A stretch of 45,788 nucleotides of DNA from an uncultured Phocaeicola sp. (GTDB lineage Bacteria; Bacteroidota; Bacteroidia; Bacteroidales; Bacteroidaceae), in assembly GCA_944320605.1 (NCBI GenBank), contig CALUIE010000013.1, forward strand, positions 1 to 45,788, written 5' to 3'. The notes under the pieces were generated by a model, which worked only from the letters and a program-made list of their open reading frames with translations, did no database searches and was not told the origin of the DNA. Positions 13,685 to 21,374 of this stretch are shown here, one piece after another. Position 1 is the stretch's first letter. Every line of letters starts with the position of its first letter. Position numbers and translations under genes: made by a program.

Positions 13685-13839
13685 CAGCGATTAACTGTAC
13701 GTTTTTAATAAAAAATAAGAAATTGTTAAGGGCGTTGGTAGGCAATACTGCCAGGGGATTAAAACATAAATGAAAACACCTTGTAGCAGTCCTTATGGTT
13801 AACATAGGTCTATGCAGGAAAAGAATATTAGGTTTGTGT

Positions 13840-14955
13840 ATGTTTAGGAAATGGATAAATCACATATTGGTTTCTCCTTATTATATATTGTCTTTTGTTT
13901 GTATCTGGCTGTCTTTGAACATCGGTTACTCACAGACTAAAAAGACATACAAGGCTCAGGAGGACACTATAGTAGCTTTCAAAGACAGGTGGTCGTTCAA
14001 GACCAATTCTGTAGGGTGGCTTATGACCATTCCTAACGCAGCTGTTGAATTTGATATTACAAATTCCGTTTATAACAAACTTACACTTAGCTTAGAAGGC
14101 AAGTACAACGGATACACATCGCATAATTATCTGCCATACATGGTTATGAACTATTGGGAAGTGAAGCCCGAGTTCAGGAAATACTGGCGTACGGAGTTCA
14201 GAGGAAACACAGGTTCTGAACCCACTCTTAAGGAGAAACTCTTCTCCAAGAAAAGAACAAATCCACGTTACTGGAGAGCGTATTACCTTGGCGGCTATCT
14301 TAATGCCGGAGGGTATGACCTTAAATTTTCCGAGAATGGAATACAGGGAAAATACATCGGAGCCGGTGTCTCTGCCGGATACAGCATACCGCTTTATTCT
14401 TATAAGAATGGCAACATCGACCTTGAGCTTGGCGGAAGTTTGGGGTTGATGATGACACGTAATAACAAGTTTGCCCTCGACAGGGAAAACAATGCTTATA
14501 TCCCCACGTCCGACGTGAGGAACTGGCATGTTGTGCCTTTTCCCGTGGTGAGCGATTTGAGAGTGGCTTTCGTGTTCCGTTTCAAGTCTATAAAGGACAA
14601 GTACAAGCGAAGTGACGACGCGAAGATACAGGCTCGTCAGGCAGCCAGGATGGAAAAGAAGAGAATTAAGGATTCCATCCGTGTGGCGAAACACATAGAA
14701 GACAGTCTGCAGGACATGAGGAAGAAATTTGTGAAAGACTCCGTGCGTGCCGCGCGTCTTCTTGAAGACAGCCTGCAGGAAGTGAGGAAACAGTTTGTGC
14801 GCGACTCTATCGACAATGTACGTAAGATGGAGAAAGAGGCAAAGGCAGCCGACAGACGCAGGAAAGATGAGGACGGAAAATCGGAGAACCTGCCGCCTAA
14901 GGCATCAGCCGATGAAAACAAAAATGCAGTTATAAAAACAAAAGAAGAAGAGTAG
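13840..14955 (+). CDS. DUF3575-type outer-membrane protein with coiled-coil tail (pilus operon)
   Basis: 371 residues from ATG 13840; ATG 13795 would add 15 residues before the signal peptide. I prefer 13840 because the signal (MFRKWINHIL, then hydrophobic, ending GYSQ) then has normal length. The region after it (WSFKTNSVGWLMTIPNAAVE, then barrel-like strands such as GAGVSAGYSIPLYSY) matches DUF3575, small barrels encoded with fimbrillins. After residue 260 come repeated units KDSIRVAKHIEDSLQDMRKK, KDSVRAARLLEDSLQEVRKQ and RDSIDNVRKMEKEAK, a charged coiled coil, then a Lys/Glu tail. It is the first gene of the pilus operon and probably helps anchor or assemble the pilus in the outer membrane. 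Confidence 0.7.
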   Translation: MFRKWINHILVSPYYILSFVCIWLSLNIGYSQTKKTYKAQEDTIVAFKDRWSFKTNSVGWLMTIPNAAVEFDITNSVYNKLTLSLEGKYNGYTSHNYLPYMVMNYWEVKPEFRKYWRTEFRGNTGSEPTLKEKLFSKKRTNPRYWRAYYLGGYLNAGGYDLKFSENGIQGKYIGAGVSAGYSIPLYSYKNGNIDLELGGSLGLMMTRNNKFALDRENNAYIPTSDVRNWHVVPFPVVSDLRVAFVFRFKSIKDKYKRSDDAKIQARQAARMEKKRIKDSIRVAKHIEDSLQDMRKKFVKDSVRAARLLEDSLQEVRKQFVRDSIDNVRKMEKEAKAADRRRKDEDGKSENLPPKASADENKNAVIKTKEEE

Positions 14956-14979
14956 GTTTGATAAATGATATATTTTAAA

Positions 14980-16116
14980 ATGAAATCCCGGTTATATTCG
15001 TTTGTTGTAGCCATTGTGGCTTCAGCATGTTCTTCCATGCCCATAAATGACACAGTGGTGAAGAATGAATATGCGAGTGTAAGTTTTAAATATGCCAATA
15101 CTGGTGAGACTACTGAAGAAGACAACGCAAAAGATTCTATATATTGCCTGCTTAACAGGATACAATATACATGCCATTATTTTACCAAAACCGACAAGAA
15201 TGGCGTAATAGAACGCAAGAATGAAGTCGCTACGCCGGAAGAAGTAACAGATGGGAGCCTGTTCGAGTCGAAGCTGTATATCAAGCCGGGCGAGTATAAT
15301 ATATGTGCGTTCGACAAGCCTGGCAAAGGTGTAGTGGTAGATTCCTTGGTAAATTTCGTCTCGGGAACTGAAGTCTCACTTAAAGATTTGTTGCTTAGGG
15401 TGGAAAACAGGGATATGTCTCAATTGGAAGCCCTTGTTAACGATGATGAGACAATGTCTAAATGGATAGACCTGAACGGAGCATATCCATATATAGAGAA
15501 TATAGATGCCATGGCATACGACATAAAGAAGAACTTCATGATAAACAGCGGAAACGAGACCACGCTTGAGTTCACTCCGCAGAATATTACCCAGAAACTG
15601 GTTATACCGTTTCAGGTTACGGTGGAAGATGGAGTGACAATATCCAAGGCACTCATGGAGGTTTCCGGATTGGCAAGGAGGAGATACCTGCTTAACGATG
15701 TATTGGTGTCCGATTATGAGGGTAATGACACAGGTCGTACCATTGCCGAGGCGAATTTGGTCAATTCTGAAGGGAACAACCTGTTCTACGAGGTTGAACT
15801 GTATTCATTAGGCGCAATTCCGAACCGTTTGGACGCAAGCTCGATAGGTCCCGGTGTGGCTCAACTTGCCATATATGCCGAGGCTTCGGGCAAATCGAAG
15901 ATACTGCGTACCACGAAGAATATCTCTCCGTTCCTCCGTGCCGCTAACAGTGTGGTTTACGATGATGTGGAGGATCAATACAGGATAGGAAATTACGATG
16001 TGAGGCTGGAAACCAATTTCAGGTTTATGATAACGGAAGAACAGGTGATGTCCGATACAGAAGACGGAGTACACGAATGGGATGACGAAGGTAACGATAT
16101 GGAAGGTGAAATCTGA
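14980..16116 (+). CDS. Pilus-operon lipoprotein, DUF5119/FimB-Mfa2-like anchor candidate
   Basis: 378 residues from ATG 14980; an in-frame ATG at 14965 adds five residues. The lipoprotein signal is MKSRLYSFVVAIVASAC, with the lipidated Cys at 17. The body resembles two beta domains: an N-terminal one with PGEYNICAFDKPGKG, and a C-terminal one with QKLVIPFQVTVEDGVTISKALMEVSGLARRR, typical of FimB/Mfa2 or DUF5119 proteins in fimbrial loci. In that family the lipid-anchored protein holds the pilus base on the cell. There is no obvious Arg cleavage site near residue 50-70, unlike the four fimbrillins that follow, which supports the anchor role. The tail is very acidic. The next gene starts 10 bp downstream. 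Confidence 0.6.
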   Translation: MKSRLYSFVVAIVASACSSMPINDTVVKNEYASVSFKYANTGETTEEDNAKDSIYCLLNRIQYTCHYFTKTDKNGVIERKNEVATPEEVTDGSLFESKLYIKPGEYNICAFDKPGKGVVVDSLVNFVSGTEVSLKDLLLRVENRDMSQLEALVNDDETMSKWIDLNGAYPYIENIDAMAYDIKKNFMINSGNETTLEFTPQNITQKLVIPFQVTVEDGVTISKALMEVSGLARRRYLLNDVLVSDYEGNDTGRTIAEANLVNSEGNNLFYEVELYSLGAIPNRLDASSIGPGVAQLAIYAEASGKSKILRTTKNISPFLRAANSVVYDDVEDQYRIGNYDVRLETNFRFMITEEQVMSDTEDGVHEWDDEGNDMEGEI

Positions 16117-16126
16117 TAATACAGAA

Positions 16127-17368
16127 ATGAAATATATACGCATACATATAAAGAAGGTTTTGGTTGTGACAGGCTTTGCGATGCTTGTCTCAGGTTGTGC
16201 CGACCATTCCTATCCGGGCGAGGAAGTGTTGTCTTCTACAATAGGCAATACCCCCGTACACGGCACGTTCCCTATTTTGCCGTCGATAGGAAGTTCGCAG
16301 CTTGGCGAGGATGCGGCGGCAAGTAATACCAGATCCGACATGAAGAAAGAACTTTGGGATACCGTGTATATATATTCGTACAAGAAAGACCTTACTACCG
16401 ATTATACATTCAATTCGTCAACCGACAAGGATGTGTGTCTCGTTGACGGACTTATGCAGGATGAACAGTCGCAACACGGCAAGAAATCATTGCTGGCTGA
16501 CGACGAACCCTACCTGACGTGGACAAACGACCCAAAGACAGTGTATTTCCACGATAACAATCAGCCGTACGACCTCTTTGCCTATTATCTGGACGGGGCA
16601 TATACTCCGGACGTCAATATCACCAAGTCGTCCGATGGAATCCGTATGGAAATCACCGTAAACGGATATAATGACATAATGAGTGCCAAGGCATCAGTTA
16701 CCGAAGAACAGCTCTCGTCCGGCAATTTCTCCGAGAAGGACGAACAGTCCATTATTGATATGAGTTTCAGCAATATCACTGCCGCATGGAATATACAACC
16801 AGTATTCCGGTTCAAGCATCACATGTCGAGATTCGTTTTCTATCTCTATCCCGCACGCGAGGATGTTGGCAATGTCTTTATCGAAAGCATCAGTGTCAAG
16901 TCTAAGAACCGTGGCGTGTTCACTGTGGCAAGTTCCGCAGTGGGCAATATGGGAGTCGATTTCTCGCAGGAGCAGGAGAGGGTGGAGTTCAAGTTGCGTG
17001 AAGCGGACAATTCTCCGTTGGTGAAAGACCGTTATCACCCTATAACGGAAGGGGTGGATTTCAGCAAACCTTTATATCAGCGTCCATATACCCAGGTTGG
17101 TGACGCGTTGCTGTTGCCTCCGGGGGAGACGGAGTATGTGTTCGACATTGTGTTTAAGCAGGAAAAGAACGGAATGGTGATATACAATCCAAGCTCTATG
17201 ACATTGACAAACAGTGCCGGACCATACGAGCCTGGCAATCAGTATAACGTTAAGTTAGCCGTATATGGAATTATGGATATACGTCCTCATGTAACGGTGA
17301 CACCATGGGTATTTGGCGGAAGCATAACAATAGATCCTGACGAAGATTTTGAAAACAGTTATAATTAG
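16127..17368 (+). CDS. Mfa-like fimbrillin-family lipoprotein 1
   Basis: 413 residues from ATG 16127, which follows the previous stop by 10 bp; an in-frame ATG at 16082 would overlap the previous gene and delay the signal. The lipobox is MLVSGC (Cys24). An Arg at 69 in SNTRS is a candidate for removal of the N-terminal segment by a trypsin-like protease, the step that frees type V pilins for strand exchange. The middle carries FRFKHHMSRFVFYLYP, the conserved core of Mfa-like fimbrillins (helix-free strand with H and R), and the C-terminus VTVTPWVFGG is the usual final strand. The G+C content looks higher than in the next two fimbrillins. It may be a minor or tip subunit. Confidence 0.75.
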   Translation: MKYIRIHIKKVLVVTGFAMLVSGCADHSYPGEEVLSSTIGNTPVHGTFPILPSIGSSQLGEDAAASNTRSDMKKELWDTVYIYSYKKDLTTDYTFNSSTDKDVCLVDGLMQDEQSQHGKKSLLADDEPYLTWTNDPKTVYFHDNNQPYDLFAYYLDGAYTPDVNITKSSDGIRMEITVNGYNDIMSAKASVTEEQLSSGNFSEKDEQSIIDMSFSNITAAWNIQPVFRFKHHMSRFVFYLYPAREDVGNVFIESISVKSKNRGVFTVASSAVGNMGVDFSQEQERVEFKLREADNSPLVKDRYHPITEGVDFSKPLYQRPYTQVGDALLLPPGETEYVFDIVFKQEKNGMVIYNPSSMTLTNSAGPYEPGNQYNVKLAVYGIMDIRPHVTVTPWVFGGSITIDPDEDFENSYN

Positions 17369-17391
17369 TGTTTAATTTAATTTTTTATTTT

Positions 17392-18642
17392 ATGAACAAA
17401 ACATGGATTTTAGCGACTATGGCGCTCACATTAGCGGCAAGTTGCTCAAGAGACAAAGGTATCGACAATCAGAGTGACAACAACAAGATTGACGACACAA
17501 CAATTGAAGAAATCGTTCTTGGCGCAGGTCAGAGCGTAAGTGTTTCTCCTAAATCAAGAGGTATCGGTGCAGTAGGTGATTTGGCTGCTACTAACTCTTG
17601 GAATGGTGAGACTGTTTATGTGTATGGTATTAATACTAAAGCTACAGGTGATGCCCAGTTTGCTATTAACGGACAGGCTGCTACTGCTCCTGCAGATAAT
17701 GCTAAAGGTGCTTTAACATGGAATCAAGTTATGGTAGATGACGTACCTACAGATCCTCATTATTACTATAATAGTAACGATATTTATGATTTCTATGGAG
17801 TTCATGTAGATGATGCAGTGCCTGTTCCTACACAAGTACCGCAACCTACTCTTGATGACATGATGAAAATTGAAGCAGAAACAGATTTAACTAATGGTTT
17901 TGCAGTAGATGTTGTATTAGATGGTAGCCAAGACTTGATGGTTGCAAAAGCTGATAAAGCTCAAGATATAAAAGATGCATCTAATCCTGATGTAACTGAA
18001 GATGATGTGAATAAATTATACAGTGCATGGTCTGCAAGACGTAAAGTAACTCCTAATCTTAAATTTGATCATCTTTTGACAAGACTCAGATTCCAGGTTA
18101 TTTGTGGTAATGAAACAGCACCAACAGGTGGTAAAGATATTTATATTGATTCTATAAAAATAGATAAAGCTGTATATAAGGGTTCACTTCAGATTATACC
18201 ATCTACAAAAGACCCACTTGTAGAACAAGGACTTACTCCAGTAACAGCCGATTCTATTGAATTCTGTGTAAAACAAAATCCAACAGATGGCGATGATAAG
18301 AATCTTGTTAAATTAAAACCTGTTGCTGTAAAAAGTGTAGATAACGAAAATCCCGATGTTATCGGTGAAGATTTACTTATGATTCCTGCTGTTTATTATG
18401 ATGTTACTATCTATGCTTCACAGACATTGAATGGTAAGAAAGAATTCAATGTAGTAAAAAAACGTATACAAGCTGGTCAAGTAACGCCTAGTGCAGGTGG
18501 TGAAGCAAAAACAGAATTTGCAAAGAATGAAATCTACTATATAAATATTGTAGTTCGTAGTATTGAGGAAATTACAGTTAATGCTTCTCTTAACCCATGG
18601 GTAGAAGGAGGTAATGCTGTTATTGATGATGAAGATATTTAA
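17392..18642 (+). CDS. Mfa-like fimbrillin-family lipoprotein 2
   Basis: 416 residues from ATG 17392; a GTG at 17368 in frame is unlikely, since it overlaps the previous stop. Lipobox AASC (Cys18). SPKSRG places a processing Arg at 56. LKFDHLLTRLRFQVI is the conserved fimbrillin core motif, and the end reads VNASLNPWVEGGN, the closing strand. The first 200 bases resemble the upstream genes in base use, while the body is AT-rich with many GAT/AAA/GCT codons, as if the surface-exposed part had been exchanged. It is probably a stalk (major) or accessory pilin. The 23-bp gap before it is AT-rich without a promoter that I can identify. Confidence 0.8.
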   Translation: MNKTWILATMALTLAASCSRDKGIDNQSDNNKIDDTTIEEIVLGAGQSVSVSPKSRGIGAVGDLAATNSWNGETVYVYGINTKATGDAQFAINGQAATAPADNAKGALTWNQVMVDDVPTDPHYYYNSNDIYDFYGVHVDDAVPVPTQVPQPTLDDMMKIEAETDLTNGFAVDVVLDGSQDLMVAKADKAQDIKDASNPDVTEDDVNKLYSAWSARRKVTPNLKFDHLLTRLRFQVICGNETAPTGGKDIYIDSIKIDKAVYKGSLQIIPSTKDPLVEQGLTPVTADSIEFCVKQNPTDGDDKNLVKLKPVAVKSVDNENPDVIGEDLLMIPAVYYDVTIYASQTLNGKKEFNVVKKRIQAGQVTPSAGGEAKTEFAKNEIYYINIVVRSIEEITVNASLNPWVEGGNAVIDDEDI

Positions 18643-18666
18643 TAGTTAATCTTAAAAATAAGAATT

Positions 18667-19752
18667 ATGAAAAAAAGTATTTTATTCAGTATGGCTTTAA
18701 TTGCAGCATTGAGCAGCTGTACAAAGGAAAATGTTGATAATAGTAATGAAAATAATGATTTGGTTCCTATTGTTTTAGGTACTTCCCCAAAAATATCTGG
18801 AACTGTAACTCCTCAATCAAGAGCACCGCTTAACAGTTGGAGCAATACAGAAGTGGGTCTTTATGCTTTGGCGAAGAATGCGGAGTGGAATAAAAACACA
18901 GGTGGTAATGATACTCCAGTATTGTGGGATAATATTACCGGAACTATAGCCACAGGAGAAGCCGGAACAGTTCAAAATATAAAATTTGAAGGTACAGAAT
19001 ATTATCCTAAAAACGGGACAATGTTGTACAGCTTTTATGGATATTATCCTATTGGTGAAGGAGTTGTTAATTCGTTAACGACATCTGAAGTAACTGCAAA
19101 GTTTACAATTGATGGAACACAGGATATAATATGGGGTAAGTCTGTGGCTAAACCTACAACTGGTAATAGTATTGATGGATATAATGCAAAATATTTTCGT
19201 GAAGATGATGCAGAAACTCCTCAAATAAATTTCAGGCATCTACTTACACAGTTGAATTTCCAATTTAAGAGAGCAGAAGGTTTTCAACAGGATATTCAAG
19301 TAGATAGTATAGTTATTTATAATGTCTCTAACGAATTGACTTTAACGGTTGCAAATAGGACTAATGATAAAACTTCAGGTTTAATTAATGACAATAACGT
19401 TAAAGATACTTTGAGTGTAATCATTGTACCGGATGAAGGTAAATATGGTGTTCAAATTAATAATTCAGAAACAGCAATCCCAGTCGGTCAACCTATAATG
19501 TTGTTTACAGATGATGAGACTACTTCTTTCAGTGGAGGAATATATTTAGTGGATGGTACAACAGGTAAGTATATGACTACAGAACCTATACCTTTTACAA
19601 TTGGTATAAATCCTGAGAAATCTGAGGCTTTTGCAACAGGAACATCTTACAAGGTAGAGTTTACTATTGAAGATATGGAACCTATAGTAGTAAATGCTCA
19701 GTTGGATACATGGAAAACTGCTGAAAGCGTTATACAAGGAGGTAATATCTAA
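18667..19752 (+). CDS. Mfa-like fimbrillin-family lipoprotein 3
   Basis: 361 residues. Signal MKKSILFSMALIAALSSC (Cys18), followed by TKENVDNSN; PQSRAP gives a processing Arg at 52. NFRHLLTQLNFQFKR is the family core, VNAQLDTWK the closing strand. A Mfa-like fold of two beta sandwiches is expected, with the pilus built by strand insertion between subunits after Arg cleavage. It is AT-rich like the body of fimbrillin 2 and unlike the genes before 17.4 kb. Only 24 bp separate it from fimbrillin 2 and 8 bp from fimbrillin 4. Which of the four is the main stalk subunit cannot be told from sequence alone. Confidence 0.8.
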   Translation: MKKSILFSMALIAALSSCTKENVDNSNENNDLVPIVLGTSPKISGTVTPQSRAPLNSWSNTEVGLYALAKNAEWNKNTGGNDTPVLWDNITGTIATGEAGTVQNIKFEGTEYYPKNGTMLYSFYGYYPIGEGVVNSLTTSEVTAKFTIDGTQDIIWGKSVAKPTTGNSIDGYNAKYFREDDAETPQINFRHLLTQLNFQFKRAEGFQQDIQVDSIVIYNVSNELTLTVANRTNDKTSGLINDNNVKDTLSVIIVPDEGKYGVQINNSETAIPVGQPIMLFTDDETTSFSGGIYLVDGTTGKYMTTEPIPFTIGINPEKSEAFATGTSYKVEFTIEDMEPIVVNAQLDTWKTAESVIQGGNI

Positions 19753-19760
19753 TTTCATTT

Positions 19761-20807
19761 ATGAGGTTATTAATACTGATAATATCAATTATTATGCTTC
19801 TCCCTTCCTGCAGGAAGGGGGAAGTTCCTTCATCTCCGTCAACTGATGCCGGACAAAATCAAACTCCCGGCACTGATGATAAGGAGGAAGAAGCGGTGCA
19901 GGTAAGATTTACTTCGTTTGTTTCTATAAAGGTCAAGGATGGATATACTACTAGAGCCCCAATAGAGGAAAATGTATTGCCACCCGGTGCTGAAGTAGGT
20001 ATATATGGAGTAAAAGCCAATAGCAGTAATTGGAATGAATATGGAATAACGGATGAGTTGCAGGCTCATCTTAATAATGATAGATATACTGTGCAGGAAG
20101 ATAATAGCATGAAGCCTGATTATATAGCGGAGTATCCTAAGAAAGATTCCGGATATGACGGATTGGTGTTTTATGCTTATTATCCTTATAGTGACAAGAC
20201 CAAGTATAATTCTTATTATAAATCATATCTGGTTCCTGTAACTATCAAGATGAATGATATGGCTTCGACAGAGGATTATTTGTATGCTGAAAGGAAAGAA
20301 CAACTGACTCCAACAGATAACACTCCTGTGACATTGTTTTTCAAGCACGCTTTGGGTAGGGTCCGTTTTTTGTTTAAAAATACTCCGTCAAAGGCTATGT
20401 TGTATTCTGTAGCTGTCACTGCGGATAGCCCGACAAGCGGATATATGAAAGTTGATACAGGTGAAATTCTTTATGAAGAATCAGACAAGGTAAGTACTAC
20501 TTTTACTTATAACGTAGGAGAAGTAGGGAAAGATTTGGCAGAAGGCGATGTCGTTGTTGATTTTATGTTGTTCCCCGGAGCAAACATAACTAAAATTGAG
20601 TGTAATATTAATTCTATATTTGAATCATATCCTCTTAATCTTAGTAAACCGATAGAACTTGAAGCAGGTGTAATCGTACCGGTAGAGATAACATTTACTC
20701 CGTTAAGTGTTGGATTAGATAACCAGCTTGATGAATGGAAGGTTTCAACATCGGATGATATGAAATTTGAAATTGATGAAGAATCAGGCACTGTAACTCA
20801 AAACTGA
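19761..20807 (+). CDS. Mfa-like fimbrillin-family lipoprotein 4
   Basis: 348 residues. Lipobox LLPSC (Cys17), followed by a Ser/Pro/Thr-rich linker longer than in the others, so the putative processing Arg is at 65 (TTRAP). FFKHALGRVRFLFKN is the fimbrillin core, and DNQLDEWKV is the closing strand, after which an acidic tail of about 20 residues continues. The tail beyond the last strand differs from fimbrillins 2 and 3 and might block further polymerisation, which would suit a tip or terminal subunit; that is inference. The gene lies 8 bp after fimbrillin 3 and 5 bp before the second DUF3575 gene. Confidence 0.75.
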   Translation: MRLLILIISIIMLLPSCRKGEVPSSPSTDAGQNQTPGTDDKEEEAVQVRFTSFVSIKVKDGYTTRAPIEENVLPPGAEVGIYGVKANSSNWNEYGITDELQAHLNNDRYTVQEDNSMKPDYIAEYPKKDSGYDGLVFYAYYPYSDKTKYNSYYKSYLVPVTIKMNDMASTEDYLYAERKEQLTPTDNTPVTLFFKHALGRVRFLFKNTPSKAMLYSVAVTADSPTSGYMKVDTGEILYEESDKVSTTFTYNVGEVGKDLAEGDVVVDFMLFPGANITKIECNINSIFESYPLNLSKPIELEAGVIVPVEITFTPLSVGLDNQLDEWKVSTSDDMKFEIDEESGTVTQN

Positions 20808-20812
20808 TAATA

Positions 20813-21373
20813 ATGAAAAATATTAAATATATACTTCTTGCTTTATTTCTGTTTTGCAGTTACAGCCTTGTTCATGCACAACAGATAGCCGTCAAGACAA
20901 ACGGACTGATGCTGCTTGCGCTTACGCCGAACGTAGAGTTTGAGATGGTGACAGGCGAACATTCCAGTTTCAATCTCGGTGCTTTCGGACATTCAAAACC
21001 ATACGGGTTCAACTCGAAGGTATTGGGACTACAGGCTGAATACAGGTACTGGTTCAACGGGCGTCCTATGACAAGAGAGTATATAGGACTGGGAGCCTTG
21101 GGCTCGACTTACAAAATGCAATTGGGCGACTATATGTACGATGGGGATGCCGTTGGACTGGGACTGACAGCCGGATATTCAATATCACTCGGGAAAAAAC
21201 TGAACCTGGAATTCTACGGGGGATTCGGACTTGTGGGATTCAAACAAAAATATTATTATAAAGACGATACGTACGAGGATTATTTTTACGACGGAACTGT
21301 TACTACCAACTCTAAAGGGGTGAAACTTTTCCCTACAAAGTTAGGTGTGTCTATCTCTTATATTATAAACTGA
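20813..21373 (+). CDS. DUF3575 family protein (pilus operon)
   Basis: 186 residues. The signal peptide ends SLVHAQ, and the mature protein begins QIAVKTNGLMLLALTPNVE, the DUF3575 opening (K-N-L-LA-TPN---E). Eight or so predicted beta strands follow with aromatic-rich ends (AEYRYWF, GLTAGYSISL, FYGGFGLVGF), and the C-terminus is SISYIIN. This is a small outer-membrane barrel that is commonly encoded with Mfa/Fim loci; a role in pilus export or anchoring is assumed from context, not shown. Base composition returns to the higher G+C of the early operon. A gap of 1 bp separates it from the OmpA-domain gene, so they are surely co-translated. Confidence 0.85.
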   Translation: MKNIKYILLALFLFCSYSLVHAQQIAVKTNGLMLLALTPNVEFEMVTGEHSSFNLGAFGHSKPYGFNSKVLGLQAEYRYWFNGRPMTREYIGLGALGSTYKMQLGDYMYDGDAVGLGLTAGYSISLGKKLNLEFYGGFGLVGFKQKYYYKDDTYEDYFYDGTVTTNSKGVKLFPTKLGVSISYIIN

Positions 21374-21374
21374 T

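Noticed and set aside
13453..13794. Invertible promoter of the pilus operon
   Set aside because: The nearby invertase made this attractive, but no inverted repeats of 10 bp or more flanking the promoter at 13677 were found by eye.
13795..13839. Upstream ATG as start of the first pilus gene
   Set aside because: It would put 15 extra residues before the signal peptide; ATG 13840 gives a normal signal. Not excluded.
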